From JAGORY01 sp964517585 (GTDB lineage Bacteria > Patescibacteriota > Gracilibacteria > Peribacterales > Peribacteraceae): a DNA stretch of 21,520 bases. Below, in pieces: positions 15,766 to 21,520 of the stretch; position 1 is the first letter of the stretch; every line of letters starts with the position of its first letter. The position numbers were made by a program, and so were the translations under genes. The notes beneath the pieces were generated by a model. The model was given only the letters and a program-made list of their open reading frames with translations, did no database searches and was not told the DNA's origin. The stretch is from assembly GCA_964517585.1 (NCBI GenBank), contig CAZFCB010000023.1:1-21520 (forward strand). The letters run 5' to 3'.

Positions 15766-16611
15766 TTATTTCTTGATCGACACCGAATAAAATTGCCCAG
15801 CACCGTGAATGGACGTTGGATACCAACCAAGGATCAAGTCGAGGAATTTGAATGGAAAGAAAAGGAGGAGTCCAACGAGCGAGAGTAGGTTATAGAGAGG
15901 CTCGTACCCAAATGAGAAAGCAATGGCGAACCACGTACCGAGCTGTCCAACAAGCGCTGATGTCGGTCCAGCACGGGTGCCGATCACTTCCACATTTCCT
16001 GCTTTGATGAGCTCCCGTAACCCTGTGACGGACCAGCGCTGGAAGTCATTCGGAGAGGCATGAAATGGGTAGACAAATGGAATCACGATGTACATACCTC
16101 CTCCCGGCTTTAACACACGGTACATTTCATCGACGATTTTTTGTGGACGTGGTACGTGCTCCAAAAGACTCTCACAGACAATTGCATCTACAGAGCCTGT
16201 TTGTAGAGGAAGCTCTTCTGCGTTCGCAACAAGATCTACTCCTTTATAATAAAAAATATCCACGTTCAGAATGTCAGGATGCGGCTTGTGAACGCCTGAG
16301 CCAATATTCAGCATGATGGAACCTTTTGGATAGCGCTTCAGGAAACGCTTCGCAGAAAGTCCGCTAAAGCACACTGGGCTGATCAGGAAAATTAAAAAAA
16401 GATACAGCCATGGCCATTTTCGGAGCAAGGTCTTCACCCAATTGAGGAGTCCGCTTCTTTCCTCATCCATATGCGTGGCGAGTTCAACCGGTACAAAGGA
16501 CGCTACTCCACATTGATCCGCAAAAAATTCGCCAGTCTCCTCACTTCGGTAACCATGATGTTCACGGTTGACTGGTGTGTGCTTCTTTGGATGGACGAAG
16601 GTCAGTGACAT
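15766..16611 (-). CDS. Class I SAM-dependent methyltransferase with hydrophobic segments
   Basis: A 281-residue protein from the ATG at 16611; the frame reaches back to 16701, but that would run into the divergent gene. The N-terminal 60 residues are polar and unrecognised. A hydrophobic stretch (about 66-82, LYLFLIFLISPVCF) precedes the methyltransferase core: LNIGSGVHKPHPDILNVDI (101-119), ESLLEHVP (147-154), VLKPGGGMYIVIPF (166-179), then YPFHASPNDFQRW (181-193). The C-terminal part has another long hydrophobic run (about 235-270). This LNIGSG type is common in glycan loci, probably methylating a sugar or lipid-linked intermediate at the membrane. It is a single gene, divergent from the membrane protein at 16677. 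A TACCCT box ends 7 nt before the ATG. The class is sure; the substrate is not. Confidence 0.88.
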   Translation of the reverse strand: MSLTFVHPKKHTPVNREHHGYRSEETGEFFADQCGVASFVPVELATHMDEERSGLLNWVKTLLRKWPWLYLFLIFLISPVCFSGLSAKRFLKRYPKGSIMLNIGSGVHKPHPDILNVDIFYYKGVDLVANAEELPLQTGSVDAIVCESLLEHVPRPQKIVDEMYRVLKPGGGMYIVIPFVYPFHASPNDFQRWSVTGLRELIKAGNVEVIGTRAGPTSALVGQLGTWFAIAFSFGYEPLYNLLSLVGLLLFFPFKFLDLILGWYPTSIHGAGQFYSVSIKK

Positions 16612-16618
16612 TGTTGAG

Positions 16619-16624
16619 AGGGTA
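16619..16624 (-). promoter_or_regulatory. Weak -10 (TACCCT) for the methyltransferase gene
   Basis: TACCCT on the minus strand ends 7 nt before the ATG at 16611, with a TGCACA (16647-16642, 4 of 6 to TTGACA) 17 bp upstream. It is in the 65-bp divergent gap, which has the same size and layout as that at 6917-6981. Confidence 0.4.
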
Positions 16625-16663
16625 GCGGTGAAGTTGGCGCGTGTGCAACAGCACAAGTCTCGG

Positions 16664-16669
16664 CATACT
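16664..16669 (+). promoter_or_regulatory. -10 box (CATACT) for the GT-C-type gene
   Basis: CATACT, a one-base variant of TATACT, ends 7 nt before the ATG at 16677. It supports that ATG over the in-frame GTG at 16641. Confidence 0.4.
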
Positions 16670-16676
16670 GTCCTCG

Positions 16677-18374
16677 ATGATACGTTTCTCGCCACTGGCA
16701 AAAGGTATGTTGTTGGGCCTCGCCTTTACGCTCGTACTCAATGCATTTAGCCTTCGTACGTGGTTTGAGCATCGGTTGACGGTGGTTGATCTTGGCGCGG
16801 AGATTGGCTCCGCTGACGAAGTGTACTACTTTGCACTGATTCGTGATGTACGGGATGGGCATCTCAATCTCGGTAATGCGTCGCTTTTCGAATATCGAAA
16901 CGCACCAGCAGTTGCCGGGTTTGCGTTGCTGCCTCAGGGGCTTCTTGCTCGTTTTACAACACTCGAGCTTTCGACAGTCATTCTTATTGGTGATCTTTTG
17001 TATCCGCTTCTTATTTGTTGTCTCGCGTTTCTCATCCTACGGAGGTTTCTCCATTCTGATCAGCTATCTGCACTTCTCGCACTTGGATTTATGGCATGGT
17101 GGAGCACGGGGTGGCTTCGTTCTATGAGCCCACAGGTAACGATGACCTTTTTCTTGCTCTCGCTTTTTTCTTTCGTTGCAGATCCGGAAGGAAAAAAAAT
17201 CTATCAGCGTGCTGTGTGCCTCTTCCTCTTACTTCTTATTCAACCGATCTATGCAGCCTATATCCTAGCAATAGAGGGGATTGATACGTTACTCTTGTGG
17301 AAAAAATATCGCAGCTTCAAGAAAGTTTTTCTTCAACGATGGCCTCTCGTAGCATATGTACTTGCCGCACTCCTTTTGCAGGCTGGATTGCAACAAGGCG
17401 CTGATCCAGAGCTACTAGCAGAAACGTATCGTCGGCGTGGTTTGATCTTGAGCCATTTGCCGACCGCTCCTCTCACCCAACTGTTTATTGTTGCATTACT
17501 CGCTTTCTTCCTCTGGATGATACGACGTAGGCAAAGAGATGATACGGCATTACATACTCTTCCAGTGCTGCTTATTGCAGGCTTGGTTGTTTTGAACCAA
17601 TCACTCATTCACGGCCATGACGTCGTTTTTGGCCTTTATTATCGTCTTCCACTGTCGTTTGTTCTTTGGCTTTCTGTCGCATGGGCAGTGCATCAGATCG
17701 TTCCTCGGCGTCTTGCAATATTCCTCTCGATACTCGTCCTCGCTTTTACTGGTTTTCATATGTTTCGGCTCATGACGATGATTACAGTTCCTGCGGCTTT
17801 TGTGTATGCCGATGAGTTTCGAAATTCAGATCTACGCATTGTCATGGAAGAGCTTTCCAATAATCCGACACCTGAAATTATTCTTGCGCCAATTGAGATC
17901 AGTAACCTCATTCCGGTTCTCACTCCTCATTACGCACTCTTCACGCAATACGCTCACTTTGAATATGCATCTGACCGTACTCTTGCCGAGAGATATCTGC
18001 TGCTGCGATCTTTCTTTCCGTTACCATCTTTTCAAACAGTAGAAGGGGATCCGCTTGTTTTTGGTATTTACGCCGGCAATGTCTATGCACGGACGAAAAC
18101 TGCTTGTCGGTTGCATTTGACGAAGACGGGTTGTGAAAAAAAACTTTCGGATTTTATTTACGATCAGTCGGTTCGAGCGTTTGTTGATGCAGGAAATATT
18201 GATTCTTTAGCACTACTCAGACGGTTTGGCATTACGACGGTTGTGACAGATGCGCCTTTACCAATACTTCTTCAGCCTTTTTGTACGCTGCCGACACCTG
18301 CCGGTCACTACAAGATATTTCATTGCACTTTCAAGACAGAGGCGATTTCCGGAAACGGATTTTCAGCATCGTGA
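16677..18374 (+). CDS. Large GT-C-like multi-pass membrane protein
   Basis: A 565-residue protein from the ATG at 16677; a GTG at 16641 in the same frame is less likely because the -10 box lies between them. One N-terminal helix (about 8-25) is followed by a loop with GSADEVYYFALIRDV (44-58), whose acidic pair sits where GT-C enzymes keep their catalytic acids. About ten further helices run to about residue 370. A soluble tail of about 190 residues follows, ending with several cysteines and a RRFGITTVVTD stretch. The tail recalls the end of the partial gene at 1-1013 (ALQVRYLLIED), so these two may be distant relatives. It probably transfers sugars from a polyprenol carrier or has another membrane role in glycan assembly. 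The 3' end overlaps the convergent GT2 by 44 nt. Membrane protein certain; enzyme class inferred. Confidence 0.7.
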   Translation: MIRFSPLAKGMLLGLAFTLVLNAFSLRTWFEHRLTVVDLGAEIGSADEVYYFALIRDVRDGHLNLGNASLFEYRNAPAVAGFALLPQGLLARFTTLELSTVILIGDLLYPLLICCLAFLILRRFLHSDQLSALLALGFMAWWSTGWLRSMSPQVTMTFFLLSLFSFVADPEGKKIYQRAVCLFLLLLIQPIYAAYILAIEGIDTLLLWKKYRSFKKVFLQRWPLVAYVLAALLLQAGLQQGADPELLAETYRRRGLILSHLPTAPLTQLFIVALLAFFLWMIRRRQRDDTALHTLPVLLIAGLVVLNQSLIHGHDVVFGLYYRLPLSFVLWLSVAWAVHQIVPRRLAIFLSILVLAFTGFHMFRLMTMITVPAAFVYADEFRNSDLRIVMEELSNNPTPEIILAPIEISNLIPVLTPHYALFTQYAHFEYASDRTLAERYLLLRSFFPLPSFQTVEGDPLVFGIYAGNVYARTKTACRLHLTKTGCEKKLSDFIYDQSVRAFVDAGNIDSLALLRRFGITTVVTDAPLPILLQPFCTLPTPAGHYKIFHCTFKTEAISGNGFSAS

Positions 18375-19020
18375 TGATACCGCGAACAGCGTCTTTCCAA
18401 TTGATTTTTTTGCCTTCCCTGAACGTGCGTGGATGATAGCTGATTGGTATTTCAATGATCGTTTTTTTCATGGCCAGTGGCAGTGCCGTGAGTTCTGCCT
18501 CCAATTCAAATCCGTCTGCTGTGAGCGGAAGTGATTTGAGTATGCTTCCTGGAAAGAGCTTATAGCAAGTATATGAATCCGTGAGGCGACCGCAAAAGAG
18601 AATATTGAGGATCATCGTGAGGGTTTTATTGCCGATTAAATACAGCGGATAAATATTTGGATTTGGCTGCAAGAACCGTGAGCCAAAGACGATGACCCCT
18701 GGTTGTTTCTGTGCCTGTAAAAGTAACTGTGTGATGTCGGAGGGGTCGTATTCAAGATCCGCATCCTGGATAACAATGTAGTCACCCGTAGCCTCTGTGA
18801 TCCCAAGACGTATGGCCGATCCTTTTCCGCCGTTCTCTTTTGTGAGAACGATATCCTGAGGTCGCGCGATCGCACGAAGGATTGTGAGCGAACCATCAGC
18901 CGAACCATCGTCGATGTAGACGATCTGACTTTCGGGTAACGCAGCATTGAGAGCATCCATCACCCGTTTCAGGGTTCGCTCTTCGTTGTAGACCGGTACA
19001 AGGACACTGAGAGAAGGCAT
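18331..19020 (-). CDS. Polyprenol-phosphate glycosyltransferase (GT2, DPM1-like)
   Basis: A 229-residue protein from the ATG at 19020 (a TTG three codons earlier is less likely). One GT-A domain: LSVLVPVYNEERTL (4-17), YIDDGSADGS (35-44), ENGGKGSAIRLGI (62-74), QDADLEYDP (85-93), then SYTCYKLF and a tail with YHPRTFREGKKINW, a pattern I know from short polyprenyl-phosphate transferases. There are no membrane helices. It makes a polyprenyl-phosphate sugar at the cytoplasmic face. It lies 43 nt downstream of the GT-C-type gene at 19064 and is probably co-transcribed with it, again a donor-maker and donor-user pair. An extended -10 (TGGTATGCT, 19045-19053) lies 24 nt before the ATG. The last 44 nt overlap the opposing gene's end. 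Confidence 0.92.
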   Translation of the reverse strand: MPSLSVLVPVYNEERTLKRVMDALNAALPESQIVYIDDGSADGSLTILRAIARPQDIVLTKENGGKGSAIRLGITEATGDYIVIQDADLEYDPSDITQLLLQAQKQPGVIVFGSRFLQPNPNIYPLYLIGNKTLTMILNILFCGRLTDSYTCYKLFPGSILKSLPLTADGFELEAELTALPLAMKKTIIEIPISYHPRTFREGKKINWKDAVRGIITMLKIRFRKSPLS

Positions 19021-19044
19021 AGATACCAAAAAAAGGCCGCAACA

Positions 19045-19053
19045 AGCATACCA
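19045..19053 (-). promoter_or_regulatory. Extended -10 (TGGTATGCT) before the 18331-19020 GT2
   Basis: The TGnTAnnnT pattern on the minus strand lies in the 43-nt gap between genes and ends 24 nt before the ATG at 19020, giving a leader of about 17 nt without a Shine-Dalgarno, the same geometry as at the 9656 start. Confidence 0.35.
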
Positions 19054-19063
19054 TGATCTTGTC

Positions 19064-20260
19064 TTACGGAGTGACGAAGAATGGATGAATCGACAGACCG
19101 AGGCCTAGAGCTGTACCAAGTCCTATAAGGAGAATCAGAAGCGCAAGCATCCGAGTGACGTACGTATCGCGTGATGCAATCGCAAGAACATACAGTGGAT
19201 AGATCGGCGTAATAACGCGACCGATGGAAGTGATAGAGCCCCAAATATAGTGTGGCATGAGAGCCATGACGCCAAAGAACATCAGTGATCCGAGTGAGAG
19301 GATTTCTATGTTTTTCCTTTGCCAGATGTCACGACAGACCCAGATGATTCCTGGTAGTACGAAGCCAAAAAACAGTACGATGGACGAAAGAGAAAATTGA
19401 TCATAACCGTAGACGCCGAGCATATTTCTTATAGGCTCTGACAACGGAAAGACTTTTGCTTCAGCGCTAATGAGAAATGGGATATTCCCGAATATTCCAA
19501 AGATCACTACATGCCACATGATAAAAATTACAGCAGGTATGAGGAGCTTTCCAGCATCGTGCCAATTCTTTTTCATCAGTGAAAACCCGATGAGATAAGC
19601 GATGAAGAGGATATTGACTTCACGCGCAAGTACGACGCACGAAAGAAGTAACACATCGATCCATTCAATTTTTTTGCGCTCGCCATATCTGAGGAGGAAT
19701 GTCGTGATGAGAAAGATCGTCAGTGGCTCGGCGAGCGTAAAATGCATCGCGACCATTGCGGCAGGGGAGAGGCACAATGCCAAGATATAGATTGGATGTT
19801 TTTTCCTGTGCATCATTTCTCCTGCAGTCAGGAGGAGTGCACAGACGTTGATAAACAGGAATGCATACGGCAGTGCTGACGTCTGTCCAGCAGACAAAAT
19901 ATACGCAAAAAGCGGCAAGAGAAAGCGCTGATACGCGTACGAACCGGGAGATATATCCCTGAGTTTATTCCAATGAGATGGAGTAAATACTGTTGGTATG
20001 TTTCTTGCTATTTGGTAGTACTGTGCCCCGTCGTAGCTCGGTACTTTCAGTACGATAAAACCACGTGGCATAACATGTTGACTACTGAGAACTTCGTCGA
20101 CATGAAAGATTGATGTCACATTAAATTCATACGGACGGATATTCAGAAGAATGACCAGTGTGAGTGCGAATGACAGCACAAAAAGTAGCCAAAGTTTTTT
20201 CAGATGTATCAAAGAGAAAGATATGAAACTCCTCGTAAGAGAAACGGTTCTGGGTTCCAT
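19064..20260 (-). CDS. GT-C-like integral membrane protein with a YDGAQYY motif
   Basis: A 398-residue protein with about nine to ten hydrophobic helices. After the first helix (about 23-40) an outer loop holds YDGAQYYQIARN (76-87), followed by YAYQRFLLPLFAY (108-120). A DG-x-x-YY-x-IA loop plus a QR-LLP motif is characteristic of a family of bacterial membrane proteins related to GT-C mannosyltransferases such as PIG-V, with the Asp as likely catalytic base. It sits between the dehydrogenase and a DPM1-like GT2 on the same strand. The ATG at 20260 lies inside the dehydrogenase gene (52-nt overlap), with a TATGAT box 11 nt upstream. A TTG at 20212 that overlaps the dehydrogenase stop is an alternative start. 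Membrane protein certain, glycosyltransferase likely. Confidence 0.78.
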   Translation of the reverse strand: MEPRTVSLTRSFISFSLIHLKKLWLLFVLSFALTLVILLNIRPYEFNVTSIFHVDEVLSSQHVMPRGFIVLKVPSYDGAQYYQIARNIPTVFTPSHWNKLRDISPGSYAYQRFLLPLFAYILSAGQTSALPYAFLFINVCALLLTAGEMMHRKKHPIYILALCLSPAAMVAMHFTLAEPLTIFLITTFLLRYGERKKIEWIDVLLLSCVVLAREVNILFIAYLIGFSLMKKNWHDAGKLLIPAVIFIMWHVVIFGIFGNIPFLISAEAKVFPLSEPIRNMLGVYGYDQFSLSSIVLFFGFVLPGIIWVCRDIWQRKNIEILSLGSLMFFGVMALMPHYIWGSITSIGRVITPIYPLYVLAIASRDTYVTRMLALLILLIGLGTALGLGLSIHPFFVTP

Positions 20261-21492
20261 ACAGAACGAAGATCATAAAAAACAGAGTTCGTGTCGAGTG
20301 CCTGCAGTAGGTTGTCTTCCGTGAGCTTCATGTACGCTGCATGAGGAACGGCTGCGATAATTGTATCGAATGGCCCTTCTGCTAAGTCTGCGTACTGGAT
20401 GCCCAGTGCTTCTACTTGCTCTTTACTGAGCTCAGGATCATGACCGAAGACCGTGCACCCTTGTTCTTTGAGTTTACGGATAAGGTCGTGAATTTTTGCA
20501 TTTCTTGTGTCGGGAATGTTTTCTTTGAACGTAAGACCCATGACAAGTACTTTTGCGCCGACGAGAGATATCGTACGTTCAGCCATCGCTTTCGTAATTT
20601 GGCGCTCGATGAAGGTCGACATTGTGTCATTCATCTTTCGTCCCGCTGCGATGACTTCTGTGTGCATACCGAGCATTTTTGCTTTATGTACAAGGTAGTA
20701 AGGATCAACACCGATGCAGTGACCGCCGACGAGTCCCGGTGAGAATTTGAGGAAGTTCCACTTTGTCCCTGCGGCGTCGAGTACGTCTTTTGTGCGAATG
20801 TCGAGCCTGTCACACAAACGTGCAATTTCATTGATGAGTGCGATATTGATGTCGCGCTGCGTATTTTCCAGCGCTTTTGCGAGTTCGGCGACCTTGATAT
20901 TTGGCGCCTTATGGATGCCTGCAGTCACGATTTTTCCATACACTTCCGCGATCTTTTCCGTCGTTTCTGCATCTTGTCCTGCGACCACTTTCACTATTTT
21001 ATCGATCGTGTGTTCTTTATCGCCAGGATTGATGCGCTCTGGCGAATACCCGACTGTGAAGTCTGTACCACAGGTCATCCCCGACGCTTTTTCGAGAATT
21101 GGCACACACTCTTCCTCTGTGGCTCCCGGATACACCGTAGATTCGTACACCACAACCGTTCCTTTCGTCATATGCGAACCAACGGTAACGCTCGCTTTAT
21201 GGACTGGTGTCATGTCCGGATTATTGGCCGCATCCACAGGCGTTGGTACGGCCACAATAATCGTATTTGCGTCACTGATCACTGTAGGGTTTTCGGAATA
21301 TTCAATCGTTGTTGCTTGCAGATCTTTGGCTGACAATTCATGGGTCCAATCTTCGCCTGCTTTCAGTGTTCGGATGCGTTCGGCGTTAATATCAAAGCCG
21401 TACGTTTTCCACCCACTTTTGCCAAACGCAGCTGCAAGGGGTAGTCCAACGTATCCGAGGCCGACGACACAGATGACGGGCTCTTGCTTCAT
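20209..21492 (-). CDS. Nucleotide-sugar 6-dehydrogenase (TviB/WbpO-like UDP-HexNAc dehydrogenase subfamily)
   Basis: A complete 427-residue protein. N-terminal NAD-binding domain with GLGYVGLPLA (11-20), AVPTP (81-85) and ESTVYPG (117-123); YSPERINPGDK (149-159); central helix ELAKALENTQRDINIAL (203-219) with the conserved Lys206; catalytic Cys259 in GGHCIGVDPYYL (256-267); C-terminal domain with GLTFKENIPDTRN. It oxidises C6 of a UDP-sugar in two steps to a uronic acid using NAD. The ERINPGDK stretch matches what I recall for TviB/WbpO-type UDP-GlcNAc/GalNAc dehydrogenases better than UDP-glucose dehydrogenase (Ugd). It is the first gene of the minus-strand run at the right end. An extended -10 (TGCTACACT) ends 6 nt before the ATG. 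Its uronic acid product could be the substrate for the AsnB-like amidotransferases. Family certain; subfamily fairly likely. Confidence 0.93.
   Translation of the reverse strand: MKQEPVICVVGLGYVGLPLAAAFGKSGWKTYGFDINAERIRTLKAGEDWTHELSAKDLQATTIEYSENPTVISDANTIIVAVPTPVDAANNPDMTPVHKASVTVGSHMTKGTVVVYESTVYPGATEEECVPILEKASGMTCGTDFTVGYSPERINPGDKEHTIDKIVKVVAGQDAETTEKIAEVYGKIVTAGIHKAPNIKVAELAKALENTQRDINIALINEIARLCDRLDIRTKDVLDAAGTKWNFLKFSPGLVGGHCIGVDPYYLVHKAKMLGMHTEVIAAGRKMNDTMSTFIERQITKAMAERTISLVGAKVLVMGLTFKENIPDTRNAKIHDLIRKLKEQGCTVFGHDPELSKEQVEALGIQYADLAEGPFDTIIAAVPHAAYMKLTEDNLLQALDTNSVFYDLRSVWNPEPFLLRGVSYLSL
20272..20277 (-). promoter_or_regulatory. Possible internal -10 (TATGAT) for the 19064-20260 gene
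   Basis: TATGAT (5 of 6 to consensus) on the minus strand lies inside the dehydrogenase gene and ends 11 nt before the ATG at 20260, predicting a leader of about 5 nt. It supports this ATG over the TTG at 20212. Confidence 0.35.
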
Positions 21493-21498
21493 GATGGG

Positions 21499-21507
21499 AG
21501 TGTAGCA
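21499..21507 (-). promoter_or_regulatory. Extended -10 (TGCTACACT) for the nucleotide-sugar dehydrogenase
   Basis: The TGnTAnnnT pattern on the minus strand is followed by exactly 6 nt and the ATG at 21492. The -35 region falls outside the window. No Shine-Dalgarno is present in the 6 nt. Confidence 0.6.
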
Positions 21508-21520
21508 GAAGTCAAGGTAG

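Noticed and set aside
20747..21505. Long open frame (252 codons) on the plus strand opposite the nucleotide-sugar dehydrogenase
   Set aside because: It is fully antisense to a strongly conserved gene, its translation has no recognisable motif, and it looks like a codon-bias shadow.
1..21520. Recoded TGA (as in Gracilibacteria/Absconditabacteria)
   Set aside because: TGA ends several genes at expected lengths (for example 2916, 12879, 13727, 20209) and no in-frame TGA interrupts conserved domains.
1..21520. tRNA, rRNA, CRISPR arrays, transposases, integrases or attachment sites
   Set aside because: None seen: no repeat-spacer pattern, no transposase or integrase motif in any long frame, and gaps are too short for rRNA.

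Overview
The window is a densely coding bacterial glycan-biosynthesis locus. It has 18 protein genes (one cut by the left edge), no RNA gene, no insertion sequence and no CRISPR array, and the longest gene-free gap is about 105 bp. Base composition looks near 50% G+C by eye (not counted). TGA is used as a stop in several genes, so the standard bacterial code applies. The organism cannot be named from the sequence. Extreme compaction, almost no Shine-Dalgarno sequences, promoter -10 boxes placed just before start codons, and a glycan locus made mainly of small polyprenol-phosphate glycosyltransferases and large membrane glycosyltransferases would fit an uncultivated bacterium, possibly of the Patescibacteria/CPR (Peregrinibacteria/Peribacteria-like). 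This is a low-confidence guess.

Layout. 1-1013 (+): C-terminal part of a large membrane protein. 1017-2831 (-): asparagine synthase-like amidotransferase. 2882-2909: perfect 28-bp palindrome. 2916-5061 (-): three overlapping genes, a DUF5989/SxtK-like peptide, a second tiny membrane protein and a NodU/SxtI-type carbamoyltransferase. 5093-6916 (-): large GT-C-type membrane protein. 6982-8145 (+): membrane-anchored SGNH hydrolase. 8135-9656 (-): methyltransferase, then a DPM1-like glycosyltransferase. 9760-13727 (+): second asparagine synthase-like gene, GT-C-type protein and GT2. 13728-15658 (-): GT2 with membrane tail, then an SDR epimerase. 15766-16611 (-): methyltransferase with hydrophobic segments. 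16677-18374 (+): GT-C-type protein. 18331-21492 (-): nucleotide-sugar dehydrogenase, GT-C-type protein and GT2.

How the genes may work together (inference from families). The dehydrogenase and epimerase would make nucleotide sugars, including a uronic acid. The AsnB-like enzymes could amidate carboxylates. Four GT2 enzymes would load sugars on polyprenol phosphate, and the five GT-C-type membrane proteins would transfer them outside the cytoplasm. The carbamoyltransferase, methyltransferases and SGNH protein would decorate the product with carbamoyl, methyl and possibly acyl groups.

The most interesting signal is regulatory. At 10 of the 14 visible starts that are not stop-start overlapped with the gene before, a TAnnnT hexamer ends 6-9 nt before the start codon, often as an extended -10 (TGnTAnnnT). 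An eleventh has a one-base variant. This is the signature of leaderless mRNAs. The four stop-start overlapped genes would instead be translated by coupling.
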